64,000 nt of DNA from Steroidobacteraceae bacterium. Its GTDB lineage: Bacteria > Pseudomonadota > Gammaproteobacteria > Steroidobacterales > Steroidobacteraceae. The DNA lies in assembly GCA_019187185.1 (NCBI GenBank), contig JABAQU010000014.1, forward strand, positions 17,533 to 81,532, read 5' to 3'. Shown here piece after piece: positions 43,977-55,079 of the stretch (the stretch's first letter is position 1; the number at the start of each line of letters is the position of its first letter). The translations under genes were made by a program, and so were the position numbers. The notes under the pieces are model-generated. The model was not told where the DNA came from. It did no database searches and saw only the letters and a list, made by a program, of their open reading frames with translations.

Positions 43977-44380
43977 CGCCCCGCCTCCGCGGCCGGCGCG
44001 ATGGCGCGCTCGAGGACCGCGACCGCGACGATGAGGCCCGCCTCGTCGGTCAGCGTCACGTGCCCGTCGCCGACGCCGAGCCCGCGCCGCACGTGATCGC
44101 CCCGCGGCGAATACACGACCTCGGGCCGGCCCCAGGCGTTCTGCACGATGCCGACATCGCGGATCCACACTCCGTGCGCAAAGCCTGTGCCGAGCGCCTT
44201 GACGATCGCCTCCTTCGCGGCGAAACGCATCGCGAGGAAGCGCTCCTTGCGCTGTGTCAGGGCCATCTGCGCCCTTTCCGCCGGCATCAGCAGCCGCTCG
44301 ACGAAATGCTCGCCGTGGCGCGCGTACACGCGTGCGACGCGCGCGGCCTCGAGCACGTCGATGCCGATGCCGAAGATCAC
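43973..44380 (-). CDS. acpS: Holo-acyl carrier protein synthase AcpS
   Basis: AcpS transfers phosphopantetheine from CoA to acyl carrier protein. The 135-residue protein has the metal-binding start [16 protein letters not shown] and the [20 protein letters not shown] block with the key Glu and Lys. The GTG start overlaps the pdxJ stop by 3 nt, the classical pdxJ-acpS coupling. Confidence 0.95.
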   Translation of the reverse strand: MIFGIGIDVLEAARVARVYARHGEHFVERLLMPAERAQMALTQRKERFLAMRFAAKEAIVKALGTGFAHGVWIRDVGIVQNAWGRPEVVYSPRGDHVRRGLGVGDGHVTLTDEAGLIVAVAVLERAIAPAAEAGR

Positions 44381-45111
44381 CGTCGTGCGTCCGACATCAG
44401 GGCGCGCATGTCGCGCACGGCGGCGCGCAGGCCATCGAACACGGCGCGCGCGATGATCGCGTGGCCGATGTTGAGCTCGACGATCTCGGGAATCGCCGCC
44501 ACGGGAGCGACATTGTGATAGTGGAGCCCGTGGCCGGCATGCACCTCGAGCCCGAGGCTCGCGGCGAGGCGCGCGCCGGCCCGCAATTTCTCGAGCTCGA
44601 GGGCGGCCCCGCGGCCCGTCGCGCCGGCATACGCACCGGTGTGCAACTCGACGACCGGCGCGCCGGCCTGGGCCGCTGCTTCGATCTGGCGCGGCTCGGC
44701 GTCGATGAAGAGCGCGACCCGCACGCCCGCCGTCGCGAGCAGCCGGCAGCCTTCGGCGATGCGCTGCACCTTGCCGACGACGTCGAGCCCGCCTTCGGTC
44801 GTCACTTCCTCGCGCCGCTCGGGCACGAAGCAGCAGTCTGCGGGGCGCACCTCGCGCGCCACCTCGAGCATCTCGTCGGTGACCGCGAGTTCGAGGTTCA
44901 TGCGCGTCTGCAGCAGTTGCCGCAGCGTGCGCACGTCGCTGTCCTGGATGTGGCGGCGATCCTCGCGCAGGTGCAGCGTGATGTTGTCGGCACCGGCCTG
45001 TTCGGCCGCGAGCGCCGCATGGACCGGATCCGGGTAGCGCGCGCGCCGCGCCTGCCGCAGCGTCGCCACGTGATCGATATTGACACCGAGTGCGATCGAC
45101 AATGGGCTCAT
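44377..45111 (-). CDS. pdxJ: Pyridoxine 5'-phosphate synthase PdxJ
   Basis: PdxJ closes the pyridine ring of vitamin B6. The 244-residue TIM-barrel protein begins [18 protein letters not shown], has [48 protein letters not shown] and the C-terminal [20 protein letters not shown] with [14 protein letters not shown], all strong PdxJ motifs. It overlaps recO by 4 nt. Confidence 0.97.
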   Translation of the reverse strand: MSPLSIALGVNIDHVATLRQARRARYPDPVHAALAAEQAGADNITLHLREDRRHIQDSDVRTLRQLLQTRMNLELAVTDEMLEVAREVRPADCCFVPERREEVTTEGGLDVVGKVQRIAEGCRLLATAGVRVALFIDAEPRQIEAAAQAGAPVVELHTGAYAGATGRGAALELEKLRAGARLAASLGLEVHAGHGLHYHNVAPVAAIPEIVELNIGHAIIARAVFDGLRAAVRDMRALMSDARR

Positions 45112-45851
45112 CCACGCTCCTTGCCGGCAACGGCGCGGGCCACCGCGCGCGTCGCGAGTTCACGACCTTCGAGACAATAATCGAGTGCCGCGCGCAGCAC
45201 ACGGCGCGCGTCCTCGAGCTCGGGCGCGCCCTGCAGCCGGTCCTCCGCGAGCAGCAGCAGCGAGCGTCCGGCGACGACGCCGGGCGCATCGGCCACCGCC
45301 CGCGCGACACCCTGCCCGGCCCGATACACATACCGCCCCTGCGGATCGATCGAACGCCCCGTGTCCGCCTCGACCCGCAGTTCGACGCCGTAGCCGAGTT
45401 CCTCGAGCAGGCGGCGCTCGAACGTGCGCAATGCCGCATCGGGTGCTTCGCCCGCCGCGAGGCGCCCGAGCGTCGCCTCGTACGCGTCGAACAGGTCGGG
45501 GTGCGGGTCGTCGCGCGTCGTCAGGCGCAGCAGCAACTCGTTGAGATAGAACCCGAACATCACGGTGGCGGCCGGCAGCCCCGGCGAGCCCGCCGCCTCC
45601 CCGGCCGCGCCGCGCTCCACGGCCGTCAGCGTCGCCGCATCGCCGTGCCCCCGCCACGAGACGAGCAGCCGCTGGAAGGGCTGCAGCAGCGAGGCGCTGC
45701 GGGATTTCGGCCCGCGCGCACCGCGCGCGAACAGCGTGAGGCGCCCGTGCTCCCGGCTGAAGATCTCGAGGATGCGGCTCGTGTCGCGATACGGCCGGTG
45801 ATGCAGCACGTACGCGCGCGTCAGGTCGGCCTTGCGCACCGCGCGGCTCAT
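45108..45851 (-). CDS. recO: DNA repair protein RecO
   Basis: RecO loads RecA on SSB-coated gaps together with RecR. The 247-residue protein has the OB-fold start [40 protein letters not shown], and a helical middle with [20 protein letters not shown] and [13 protein letters not shown]. There is no zinc-finger, as in many gammaproteobacterial RecO. ATG overlaps era (ATGA). Confidence 0.93.
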   Translation of the reverse strand: MSRAVRKADLTRAYVLHHRPYRDTSRILEIFSREHGRLTLFARGARGPKSRSASLLQPFQRLLVSWRGHGDAATLTAVERGAAGEAAGSPGLPAATVMFGFYLNELLLRLTTRDDPHPDLFDAYEATLGRLAAGEAPDAALRTFERRLLEELGYGVELRVEADTGRSIDPQGRYVYRAGQGVARAVADAPGVVAGRSLLLLAEDRLQGAPELEDARRVLRAALDYCLEGRELATRAVARAVAGKERG

Positions 45852-46747
45852 TCGAGGCCCAGTGCCTTCAGCGCCTGCGCGTTGTCGGCCCAGTCTTCGC
45901 GCACCTTGACCCACAGTTCGAGGTGCAGGCGACGGCCGAGCAGCCGGTTCAACTCGATGCGCGCCGCGCGGCCGATGCGCTTCAGCCGCTCGCCCCCCTC
46001 GCCGATCACGATCGGCTTCTGGCCCTCGCGATCCACCCAGATCACGGCCGCCACCTCGAGACGCCCATCGGCCTCGGCCATGCGCTCGATCGCAACCGCG
46101 ATGCCATACGGCACCTCCTGGTTCAGCTCGAGCGTCAGCTTCTCGCGGATCGACTCGGTGATGCGAAACGCCGTATCGCGATCCGTGATCTCGTCGGGCG
46201 GAAAGAGCGGCGGCGAGTGCGGCAGCTGCGCGACGATCCGCTCGACCAGCCGGTCGAGGTTGTCCGCCTCCTTCGCCGAGCAGGGCACGACGTCGACGAA
46301 TGCGTGGCGCGTCGCAAGTTCCGCCACCCACGGCAATGCACGCTCGCGCGGATGCACCCGGTCCATCTTGTTCACGACCGCGATGCACGGACGTCCGCTG
46401 CCCGCCACGCGCTCGAGTGCCAGCTGGTCCTCCGCGGTCCAGCGACCCGCCTCGACGACGAGCAGCACGACATCGGCGTCGGCAAGCGCGGCCGCCGCGG
46501 TCCGGTTCATCGCCCGGTTGAGCGCGCGCCGCGCCCCGTGGTGCAGCCCCGGGGTATCGACGAACGCGATCTGCGCATGCGGCAGGTTGACGAGACCGAC
46601 GATGCGGTGGCGCGTCGTCTGGGGCCGCGGCGTGACGATCGACAGCTTCTCCCCGACGAGCGCGTTGAGCAGGGTCGACTTGCCGACGTTGGGGCGACCG
46701 GCGAGCGCGGCAAAGCCGGCGCGAAATTCGCGTTCAGTGGCCGTCAT
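45848..46747 (-). CDS. era: GTPase Era
   Basis: Era is an essential GTPase for 16S rRNA maturation. The 299-residue protein has G1 AGRPNVGKSTLLNAL, G2 TTRHRIVG, G3 FVDTPGLH, G4 VVNKMDRV and a C-terminal KH domain with PIVIGEGGERLKRIGRAARI and LELWVKVREDW. It follows rnc, whose stop it overlaps (ATGA), as in most bacteria. Confidence 0.97.
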   Translation of the reverse strand: MTATEREFRAGFAALAGRPNVGKSTLLNALVGEKLSIVTPRPQTTRHRIVGLVNLPHAQIAFVDTPGLHHGARRALNRAMNRTAAAALADADVVLLVVEAGRWTAEDQLALERVAGSGRPCIAVVNKMDRVHPRERALPWVAELATRHAFVDVVPCSAKEADNLDRLVERIVAQLPHSPPLFPPDEITDRDTAFRITESIREKLTLELNQEVPYGIAVAIERMAEADGRLEVAAVIWVDREGQKPIVIGEGGERLKRIGRAARIELNRLLGRRLHLELWVKVREDWADNAQALKALGLE

Positions 46748-47448
46748 GGCAGGCCGCCATCGCCCGCGAGCAGGCGTTCGAGCAGGCGTTCGGCCGCCTG
46801 CTGCTCGGCCCTGCGGCGGCTCGACCCGCTGCCTTCACCGGTCGCGCGCTGTCCAGGGGCCTCGCACCGCACGTGGAAGACCTGTTCGTGCGGCTCGCCC
46901 GCGACGCTGTCGAGCGTATAGCGCGGCAGCGGCAGGCCACGCCCCTGCAAGTGTTCCTGCAGCCGTGTCTTGGCGTCCTTCAGGGCTTCCGGATGCGGCA
47001 GCTCGCGGATGCGCGCGTCGAACAGCGGCACGATGCGCGCGCGTGTCGGCTCGAGACCGGCATCGAGCCACAGCGCGCCGGTGAGCGCCTCGAACGCGTC
47101 GGCGAGAATCGATTCGCGGCGAAACCCGCCGCTCTTCAACTCGCCCGGGCCAAGCCGCAGCACGTCGCCGATCCCGAGCTGGGCCGCCACGGCCGCGAGC
47201 GGCTCCTGGCTCACGATCCGCGCGCGCAGCCGCGACAGGTCGCCCTCGGCGGCTGCCGGAAACTCCGCATACAGGCGGTCGGCGATCAGCAGGTTGAGCA
47301 CGGCATCGCCGAGGAATTCGAGTCGTTCGTTGTTCTCGCCCGCAGCGCTGCGATGGGTCAGCGCCGTGGCAAATAGTCCCGGCTCGCGCGGTGCATACGC
47401 GAGGCGCTCGCGCACCCACCCGACGGGCCAGTCGCTCTGCGTCGTCAA
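46744..47448 (-). CDS. rnc: Ribonuclease III
   Basis: RNase III cuts double-stranded RNA in rRNA processing. The 234-residue protein has the catalytic signature NERLEFLGDAVLNLLIADRL near residue 38, the second acidic cluster ILADAFEALTGALWLD, and a C-terminal dsRNA-binding domain (about 155-230). The start is a TTG overlapping the DUF4845 stop (TTGA), supported by an AAGGTG about 7 nt before it; no in-frame ATG lies nearby. Confidence 0.95.
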   Translation of the reverse strand: MTTQSDWPVGWVRERLAYAPREPGLFATALTHRSAAGENNERLEFLGDAVLNLLIADRLYAEFPAAAEGDLSRLRARIVSQEPLAAVAAQLGIGDVLRLGPGELKSGGFRRESILADAFEALTGALWLDAGLEPTRARIVPLFDARIRELPHPEALKDAKTRLQEHLQGRGLPLPRYTLDSVAGEPHEQVFHVRCEAPGQRATGEGSGSSRRRAEQQAAERLLERLLAGDGGLP

Positions 47449-47810
47449 TCGATCGTCGCCACCTTGTCGAACTTCAGCAGGATCGAGGCATTCGCGAACA
47501 GCGGCGCGGTGTCCTCGTAATTGGCGCGCATGATCCAGGCGGCACCTTCCTTGTGGACATCGATGTCCCTGATGCTCGGGTAGTCGATGCTGTCGATGTC
47601 GAACTGCTTCTCGAGCGTCACCCGGATCGTGCGCGCCGAAAGCGTCTCGTCGCTCGCGAGCTGCGTCGCCGTGCGCTCGAGCGCCTGCGAGACCTTCATG
47701 TAATTCAGCAGCACCGGTGTCAGCCGGATCGCCGCATAACCGACCAGGGCGATCGGCACGAGGATGAACAACCAGCCGATGAATGTGATACCCGCCTCAC
47801 GTGCACGCAT
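47445..47810 (-). CDS. DUF4845 membrane protein
   Basis: The 121-residue product has one N-terminal membrane helix (AGITFIGWLFILVPIALVGY) and a small periplasmic domain (KQFDIDSIDYPSIRDIDVHK, then WIMRANYEDTAPLFANASIL). It matches DUF4845, commonly encoded between lepB and rnc. Its function is unknown; the pilin-like start (REAGITFIGWLFIL) recalls type IV pilin-like leaders. Confidence 0.9.
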   Translation of the reverse strand: MRAREAGITFIGWLFILVPIALVGYAAIRLTPVLLNYMKVSQALERTATQLASDETLSARTIRVTLEKQFDIDSIDYPSIRDIDVHKEGAAWIMRANYEDTAPLFANASILLKFDKVATID

Positions 47811-47828
47811 CGCTACTCCCTCGCGCTG

Positions 47829-48914
47829 TCAATCGATCCGCTCGCCCACGCGGTTCCACTTGGGTCCGCCCGCGCGGTGCGGGTCCCAATTGAACCAGAT
47901 TCGGGTCGCCTTGCCGACCAGATTCTCTTCGGGCACGAAACCCCAGTAGCGACTGTCGGCGCTGTTGTCCCGATTGTCGCCGATCATCAGGTACTTGCCG
48001 GGCGGCACGTCGATGTCCGGGACATCGCCGTGATCCGCGCGCCCGTCGAGCGGCTGCGCGTCGCACAGGTAGCTGCGCGCCATGCGCCGCTCGCAGGACG
48101 GCAGGCGCGGCACGGAAAAATCCCCCGTGGTGTTGCAGTAGAGCACTCGATGCCGGTGCGCGCCGAGCGTCTCTTCGGCGAGCTGCATGTCGACGTAGCA
48201 GCCGTCGGTATAGCGCCCGAGCGGCTCGAACGGCACGGGCGAACCATTCACGATGACCCGGTCGGCCTCGATCCGCACGCGGTCGCCGGGCAGCCCGACG
48301 AGGCGCTTGATGTAGTTGATGCGCGGGTCCGGCGGGTAGCGGAACACGACCACGTCGCCCCGCTGCGGCTCGCCGATCTCGACGATGCGCGTGTTCAGCA
48401 CCGGCAGCCGCAGGCCATAGGCGAACTTGTTGACCACGATGAAATCGCCGTCGAGCAGTGTCGGCATCATCGAATCCGACGGGATGCGAAACGGCTCGAA
48501 CAGGAACGAGCGCAGCACGAGCACGATCAACGCGACCGGAAAGAAACTGCGCGCATAGTCGACGGTGGCCGGTTCGCGTGCGGCATCCGCCGCCTTGCCC
48601 GCCGCCGTCGCGCGGCGCGCGCGCGCGGCGCGCAGCCATGCGGCGTCGATGGCCCACACGACACCCGAAACCAGCGCGATCAGCACCAGTACGAGGCTGA
48701 AATCGAGCGCTTCGGCTCGCAGCATGCGCACGACGGCGCCGATCACCAGCAGCGGCAGCGCAAGGTAGGCCACGCGCGCGAGCGGCGGGTCGCGGGCGGG
48801 CGCGGGCGCGGCGGCGATTTCGCGCGCCGGGCGCAGGAACCAGTCGTCGATCACCGCGATCAGCCCGACGGGGACCACGAGCCAGGCCGCGATGAGTGTC
48901 AGCTGGTCGATCAC
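47829..48914 (-). CDS. lepB: Signal peptidase I LepB
   Basis: LepB cleaves signal peptides at the periplasmic face. The GTG at 48914 (AGGA 9 nt before it, 2 nt after the lepA stop) gives 361 residues. There are about four hydrophobic segments before the catalytic domain, more than the two of E. coli. The catalytic Ser is in IPSDSMMPTLLDGDFIVVNK, the Lys in INYIKRLVGLPGD, and the C-terminal box is MIGDNRDNSADSRYWGFVPE. Several Cys residues occur in an insertion between the Ser and Lys boxes and the end. Confidence 0.95.
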   Translation of the reverse strand: MIDQLTLIAAWLVVPVGLIAVIDDWFLRPAREIAAAPAPARDPPLARVAYLALPLLVIGAVVRMLRAEALDFSLVLVLIALVSGVVWAIDAAWLRAARARRATAAGKAADAAREPATVDYARSFFPVALIVLVLRSFLFEPFRIPSDSMMPTLLDGDFIVVNKFAYGLRLPVLNTRIVEIGEPQRGDVVVFRYPPDPRINYIKRLVGLPGDRVRIEADRVIVNGSPVPFEPLGRYTDGCYVDMQLAEETLGAHRHRVLYCNTTGDFSVPRLPSCERRMARSYLCDAQPLDGRADHGDVPDIDVPPGKYLMIGDNRDNSADSRYWGFVPEENLVGKATRIWFNWDPHRAGGPKWNRVGERID

Positions 48915-48916
48915 GG

Positions 48917-50710
<1,794 letters not shown>

Positions 50711-50720
50711 CAAGCGGCGC

Positions 50721-50726
50721 AGTATA
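50721..50726 (-). promoter_or_regulatory. -10 element (TATACT) just upstream of lepA
   Basis: TATACT on the minus strand, 10 nt before the lepA ATG, would start transcription 3-5 nt before the start codon. No clear -35 box is visible. It could provide lepA expression independent of the rpoE operon. Confidence 0.45.
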
Positions 50727-50772
50727 GCGGTTTGCAGGCGGGCGCACGGCAGCGCCGGCTGTGCGCGATCCG

Positions 50773-51042
50773 CTATGGGCTGCCGGCTTCGCGCGCTGCG
50801 CGCGTCGCGCCGAGCGCGCCGCGCAACCGGGCCTCGTCGAGATGGCCGTGGCACACGACGTGACCGTCGAGCCTGAGCACCGGGATCTCGAGGATGAAGC
50901 GCCGTTGCAGCGCCGGATCCGTGTCGATGTCGACGACGACGACGGGCGGCAGCGGAAAGCGGAATCGCAGCGCCTCGAGGGCACGCGCCATCTCCTCGCA
51001 CAGGCCGCAACCGTCGCGCGACAGCAGTTCGAGGGTCGGCAT
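50773..51042 (-). CDS. Glutaredoxin-like protein (DUF836 family)
   Basis: An 89-residue thioredoxin-fold protein: [20 protein letters not shown] with a CGLC redox pair, then [16 protein letters not shown] and [19 protein letters not shown] with the cis-Pro (IPVL). It belongs to the glutaredoxin-like DUF836 group. Substrate unknown. It lies between mucB and lepA, in the place where mucC/mucD are found in Pseudomonas. Confidence 0.85.
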   Translation of the reverse strand: MPTLELLSRDGCGLCEEMARALEALRFRFPLPPVVVVDIDTDPALQRRFILEIPVLRLDGHVVCHGHLDEARLRGALGATRAAREAGSP

Positions 51043-51053
51043 CGAGCGGCGCT

Positions 51054-52100
51054 TCAGCGGCGCGGGGGCGAACCGAGCGACAGCCCGGGCGGCGGCGGCG
51101 ATGCGGCGCCCGCGCGACCCGGCGCCTCGGCCTCGAGAGAACTCGCGATGAACCGGACCGTCTCCGGCGGCACTTCACCGACCGCGGTGACCTGGTGACC
51201 GCTCACGGTCGTCGAGAACGCCGACGAGGAACCCACGCGAGCCGGGCCCTGCATCGGACTCTCGGTCCCCGGCGCGGTTTCGACGAACACGGACACCGAC
51301 GCGACACCGTCCGAGTACACGAGATGCTGGACCGGCCCCTCCGAACCCGGCATGGCCTGGGCCGCACGCAGCGTCAGCCGGAAGCCCGGCGGCAGGCGCA
51401 GCGCGCGCCAGATGATGGTCGCGCGGCCGTCTGCCACCCGCGCTTCGCGCGTCTCCTGCCGCAACCACTTGAAGCCCGTGGTATCGACCTGCGGCCGGAA
51501 CTCGGCATCATCGATGCTCCGCGGCAGCGACAGGTTCGCGAACTGGATCTGTTCGATGACGTCGCCGCGCGCATCGCACAGCTGCGTCTTCAGCGGCATC
51601 GTCGTCGCCTCGTCGATCCACAGCCGATAGCCGTAGCGGAATCCGTCCTTCGGCAACACCGCGATGACGCGCGTCTCGCGCCCCATCAGCCGCGTGCGCT
51701 CGATGTGCTTCAGGTCGTAGTAACCCTCGGTCGACTCGTCGAAACGCGGCAAGTTGCCGAGCAGCGTCGTTTCCTGCGGGCGCCGCTCGACGAGCACGGT
51801 GCGCTTGTCGGGCAGGTAGCAGACGAGCTCGGTGCCGGTACGCACGAATTCGCGCCCGGACCCGTCGAGCGAGACGAGCCTCTCGGTGACATTGCCGTCG
51901 TAGACGCGGTGAATGATGCGCATCGTCTCGACGCGCCCGCCGTGCACGTGCAGGAACACGCCGTCGTAATTGCGGGTCGTCAGCGCCTCGTTCATGCGCG
52001 CGAGCCAGGCGCGCGCGTCGTCGGCGAGCGCTGCGTTCGATGCTCCGACGGCGACGAACAGCGCGCAGAAGAGCCAGTCGCGGGGCACCCTAGCGCGCAT
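51054..52100 (-). CDS. mucB: Sigma-E regulatory protein MucB/RseB
   Basis: RseB/MucB binds the periplasmic part of the anti-sigma factor and guards it from DegS-type proteases. The 348-residue protein has a signal peptide (about 1-26), an N-terminal LolA-like domain ([54 protein letters not shown]) and the C-terminal domain with [19 protein letters not shown] and [16 protein letters not shown]. The start overlaps the end of rseA by 11 nt. Confidence 0.93.
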   Translation of the reverse strand: MRARVPRDWLFCALFVAVGASNAALADDARAWLARMNEALTTRNYDGVFLHVHGGRVETMRIIHRVYDGNVTERLVSLDGSGREFVRTGTELVCYLPDKRTVLVERRPQETTLLGNLPRFDESTEGYYDLKHIERTRLMGRETRVIAVLPKDGFRYGYRLWIDEATTMPLKTQLCDARGDVIEQIQFANLSLPRSIDDAEFRPQVDTTGFKWLRQETREARVADGRATIIWRALRLPPGFRLTLRAAQAMPGSEGPVQHLVYSDGVASVSVFVETAPGTESPMQGPARVGSSSAFSTTVSGHQVTAVGEVPPETVRFIASSLEAEAPGRAGAASPPPPGLSLGSPPRR

Positions 52101-52746
52101 CGGAATCGGTCACCTCGGGCGCCGGCGTGGCGCCATCATCCTGTTCGGTCGCGATGAGCGCCGAGAGGATATTCCGGCGCGACAGCGGCATCGAAACTTC
52201 GCTGTGGGCGACGACATAGTTCGCGAGCCGCGCGGGCGGCACGAAGGTCTCGGTCTCGCTCGCCACCGGCACCACATAGCTTTCGGGCTCGGTCGAGTTC
52301 GAGGGACCGAGTACGACCGTGGTGGCGGGCGCCGGTGCGGCGGTACTCGCGACACTGGCCACCGCCGGCCCCGTCAGCTGCGCATCGCGGCCCCGCAGCC
52401 CGACCACGGCGATGCCCGCGACGACCGCGGCCGCCGCGAGGCCGGCAGCCGGACGCAACCACCGGGACACGCGACGCGCCCCTGCCGTGGTGGGCACCAC
52501 CACCGATGCATCGCCCTCGCCGAAGACCGGCTCGCCGGAGACCGCTGCCCGCACGCGGGCGGCCAGTTGCAGGTCGAGCGGCACGCGATCGCGGCGCATC
52601 GCCGCGCCGATCACGGCGTAGCGCGCCCACGCCGCACGCAACGCCTCGTCCCGGGTGAGGCGCCGTGCGAGCAGTTCGCATTCGGCGGCCGGCAGCTCGC
52701 CGTCGAACATCGCCGACAGCTGGCTCGCCCGCTGCTCTTCGTTCAT
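52090..52746 (-). CDS. rseA: Anti-sigma-E factor RseA/MucA
   Basis: The 218-residue inner-membrane anti-sigma factor has an N-terminal cytoplasmic domain (EEQRASQLSAMFDGELPAAE, LLARRLTRDEALRAAWARYA) that binds RpoE, one membrane helix (AAGLAAAAVVAGIAVVGL, near residue 110), and a periplasmic tail ending in SRRNILSALIATEQDD-like sequence. The ATG overlaps the rpoE stop (ATGA), typical of rpoE-rseA coupling. Confidence 0.9.
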   Translation of the reverse strand: MNEEQRASQLSAMFDGELPAAECELLARRLTRDEALRAAWARYAVIGAAMRRDRVPLDLQLAARVRAAVSGEPVFGEGDASVVVPTTAGARRVSRWLRPAAGLAAAAVVAGIAVVGLRGRDAQLTGPAVASVASTAAPAPATTVVLGPSNSTEPESYVVPVASETETFVPPARLANYVVAHSEVSMPLSRRNILSALIATEQDDGATPAPEVTDSDAR

Positions 52747-53360
52747 GCCGTCTCCTCCGCCCGACCGAGCCCGCCTTCGAACACGACACGCAGGCGCCGG
52801 TCGATCGCCTCGCGTGCCCGGAAGATCCTCGATCGCACCGTACCCACCGGACATTCCATCGCCGCCGCGATCTCCTCGTACGACAGCCCCTCGAGCTCGC
52901 GCAGCACGATCGCGGTCCGCAAGTCCTCAGGCAACTGATCGATCGCGGAGTTCACCGTCTGGCGAATCTCCTCGGTCAGCACCAGCCCCTCCGGCGTGTC
53001 GGGGTCCCTGAGGCGCGCCTGCGCCTCCCAGGAGGAGTCGTTGTCCTGCAGGTCGAGGTCGTACTCGATCGGGCTGCGATCGCGGGACGCCAGGGCGTTC
53101 TTCGCCGTATTGATCGAGATGCGGTAGAGCCAGGTGTAGAACGCGCTGTCGCCCCGAAACTGCGGCAAGGCGCGATAAGCCTTGATGAAGGCCTCCTGGG
53201 CGATGTCTTCGGCTTCGGCAGGACTGCGAACGTAACGCATTACCAGCTTGACGACCTTGTGCTGGTACTTCAGCACCAGCAGATCGAACGCCCCCTTGTC
53301 CCCGCGCTGTACGCGACGGACGAGGGAGAGATCACTTTCGTCGGCGCCTCTGCCTGTCAC
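52743..53360 (-). CDS. rpoE: Extracytoplasmic stress sigma factor RpoE/AlgU
   Basis: Sigma-E directs envelope-stress genes. The 205-residue protein has sigma region 2 (RRVQRGDKGAFDLLVLKYQH, EAEDIAQEAFIKAYRALPQF, SAFYTWLYRISINTAKNAL) and region 4 (QLPEDLRTAIVLRELEGLSY, EEIAAAMECPVGTVRSRIFR, AREAIDRRL). The GTG at 53360 is chosen because the sigma-E promoter predicts a transcription start near 53391, downstream of the alternative ATG at 53399, which would lie upstream of that RNA. Confidence 0.95.
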   Translation of the reverse strand: MTGRGADESDLSLVRRVQRGDKGAFDLLVLKYQHKVVKLVMRYVRSPAEAEDIAQEAFIKAYRALPQFRGDSAFYTWLYRISINTAKNALASRDRSPIEYDLDLQDNDSSWEAQARLRDPDTPEGLVLTEEIRQTVNSAIDQLPEDLRTAIVLRELEGLSYEEIAAAMECPVGTVRSRIFRAREAIDRRLRVVFEGGLGRAEETA

Positions 53361-53397
53361 GGGCTGCTGACCATCCGGGCTGTGGCACCGCGACCAC

Positions 53398-53424
53398 ATA
53401 GACCCCTCGAGACGCGAAAAGTTC
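53398..53424 (-). promoter_or_regulatory. Sigma-E (RpoE)-type autoregulated promoter of rpoE
   Basis: On the minus strand GAACTT, 16 nt, then TCTAT matches the sigma-E consensus GAACTT-N16-TCTGA. It implies autoregulation of the rpoE-rseA-mucB operon, as in E. coli and Pseudomonas. A separate TAGAAT at 53480-53485 may be a housekeeping -10. Confidence 0.75.
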
Positions 53425-53463
53425 GGCCCCTGGGAGTCCCACGGGCGCGACCTGCGATAGGCG

Positions 53464-53964
53464 TCACGTATCGGGGTGCATTCTAGCAGTTCGACGCAGC
53501 CGGCCCCGGTTTGCCCGGTACGCGAGCCGCAACTGCGCGCCGAGGGAGCGATCGACGATGCACGCACGCCGCACGCCCTCGTCCGTCTCGAATGCGAGCC
53601 ATACCGCACCTCCGAGCACCATGGCATGCGGGCTCGGCACGCCGGGCACGGTCCTGCCATCCAGTTCGACGTACCAGTCGGCGGGCGGTCGATGGGCAAT
53701 ACGGTGGATCGACGTGTGCGACCGGAGCGCGAGATCGCGCCGCACGGCCGGCCACGCGCACCCGAGAAGCCCGGCCAGAAGCGCAATACGCCCTCCCCAA
53801 GGTAGCCCATGCGACGCGAGGATGCCCCCGCCTGCGACGACCAGCCAGCCGATGACCGCGGTGAGCAACGCGCGCGAGGGTTGCAGGCGATGCGCCCGCA
53901 GCGGTTCAGACCGGCGTCGCGGCCTCGCCGTCCTGCCCCCTGACGCGGTGGACGAGTCGGGCAA
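53464..53964 (-). CDS. YgfX-like membrane protein (start uncertain)
   Basis: The reading frame after sdhE encodes a protein with two membrane helices (RALLTAVIGWLVVAGGGILA and GGRIALLAGLLGCAW) followed by a WYVELDGRTVPGVPSPHAMV domain and IVDRSLGAQLRLAYRAN end. This layout, the QPSRALL start and its place behind sdhE resemble YgfX. There is no ATG or GTG at a sensible place; the nearest canonical codon is a TTG at 53964, giving 166 residues and overlapping sdhE by 59 nt. Sequence similarity is weak, so the call rests on topology and context. Confidence 0.5.
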   Translation of the reverse strand: MPDSSTASGGRTARPRRRSEPLRAHRLQPSRALLTAVIGWLVVAGGGILASHGLPWGGRIALLAGLLGCAWPAVRRDLALRSHTSIHRIAHRPPADWYVELDGRTVPGVPSPHAMVLGGAVWLAFETDEGVRRACIVDRSLGAQLRLAYRANRGRLRRTARMHPDT

Positions 53965-54172
53965 AGTCTGGAGCGGCGGGCGTGACACCTCCGAGCAGAT
54001 ACGCCGCGAGTTCCGGGTCCGGCAACTCGAGAAACCGCGCAAACACCGCGCGTTCGTGGCTCGACGCGGCCGCGTACGCGCTCTCGAGGTATCGCCCGAG
54101 CAGCAGGTCGAGTTCCTTCATGCCGCGGCGGCAGCGCCATCGCAGGCGCGACACCTCGGGATCCTGCCTCAT
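53906..54172 (-). CDS. sdhE: FAD assembly factor SdhE
   Basis: SdhE (YgfY/CptB) helps attach FAD covalently to SdhA. The 88-residue protein has the required RGxxE motif in WRCRRGMKELDLLLGRYLES and the typical second half FARFLELPDPELAAYLLGG. The ATG shares a base with the sdhB stop (TGATG). It lies directly behind sdhB, in one operon with the enzyme it serves. Confidence 0.93.
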   Translation of the reverse strand: MRQDPEVSRLRWRCRRGMKELDLLLGRYLESAYAAASSHERAVFARFLELPDPELAAYLLGGVTPAAPDFARLVHRVRGQDGEAATPV

Positions 54173-54957
54173 CAGTGCTGGCGATCGGCGATCAGCTTCT
54201 TGATCTCGGCGATGGTCTTGGCCGGGTTCAGGTCCTTCGGGCAGGCCTCGGTGCAGTTCATGATCGTGTGGCACCGGTAGAGCTTGAAGGGATCCTCGAG
54301 CGCATCGAGCCGTTCGCCCGTCGCCTCGTCGCGGCTGTCGATGATCCAGCGGTAGGCCGCGAGCAGCGCGGCCGGGCCGAGATAGCGATCCGAATTCCAC
54401 CAGTAGCTCGGGCACGCGGTCGAGCAGCAGGCGCACAGGATGCACGCGGACGGCCGGTCGATCTTTTCCTGGTCCGCCTTCGACTGCAGCCGTTCGCGGT
54501 CGGCGGGCGCCGGCGTGCGGGTCTGCAGCCAGGGCTTCACGGACGCATACTGCGCGTAGAACTGCGTGAGGTCCGGCACCAGGTCCTTGACCACCGGCAT
54601 GTGCGGCAGCGGGTAGATCGCGACATCGCCCGAGATGTCGCTGCAGGCCTTCGTGCACGCAAGCGTATTCAGGCCGTCGATGTTCATCGCGCAGCTGCCG
54701 CAGATGCCCTCGCGGCACGAGCGGCGGAACGTGAGCGTGCTGTCGATCTCGTTCTTGATCTTGATCAACGCATCGAGAACCATCGGCCCGCAGCTGGCCA
54801 TGTCGACTTCGTAGGTGTCGAGCCGCGGATTGCCCGGCACATCGGGATCGAAGCGGTAGATGCGGAACGTGCGCACCTTCTTCGCGCCCGCGGGCGCCTT
54901 GTAGACCTTGCCGTCGCGGCGGACACGGGAGTTGTCGGGGAGGCGGAAATTGGCCAT
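54172..54957 (-). CDS. sdhB: Succinate dehydrogenase iron-sulfur subunit SdhB
   Basis: SdhB carries the three iron-sulfur clusters between SdhA flavin and the quinone. The 261-residue protein shows the [2Fe-2S] ligands in [20 protein letters not shown] with ACT, the [4Fe-4S] motif in [18 protein letters not shown], and the [3Fe-4S] motif in [17 protein letters not shown]. The 122-nt gap to sdhA is large for this operon. Confidence 0.97.
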   Translation of the reverse strand: MANFRLPDNSRVRRDGKVYKAPAGAKKVRTFRIYRFDPDVPGNPRLDTYEVDMASCGPMVLDALIKIKNEIDSTLTFRRSCREGICGSCAMNIDGLNTLACTKACSDISGDVAIYPLPHMPVVKDLVPDLTQFYAQYASVKPWLQTRTPAPADRERLQSKADQEKIDRPSACILCACCSTACPSYWWNSDRYLGPAALLAAYRWIIDSRDEATGERLDALEDPFKLYRCHTIMNCTEACPKDLNPAKTIAEIKKLIADRQH

Positions 54958-55079
54958 CTAGGAAACGCTCCGGGTACGGGCAGCAGACGACGAACGGCGA
55001 GCGACCAGGGACGTTCGCGCCTCGCGGGGCGCTGCGGCGCACCCAGGCTGAAGTCCCATCGCTGTCGACCGCCCGACCA
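54958..55079. other. 122-bp spacer between sdhA and sdhB
   Basis: No gene is supported here. The spacer contains a short GC-rich hairpin (GCGCC/GGCGC arms near 55016-55032). An open frame can be drawn across it but shows no ribosome site or family match. In most relatives the sdhA-sdhB gap is short, so this may be an inserted extragenic repeat. Confidence 0.4.

Noticed and set aside
53361..53399. ATG at 53399 as the start of rpoE
   Set aside because: It lies upstream of the predicted sigma-E transcription start and adds residues not found in RpoE relatives.
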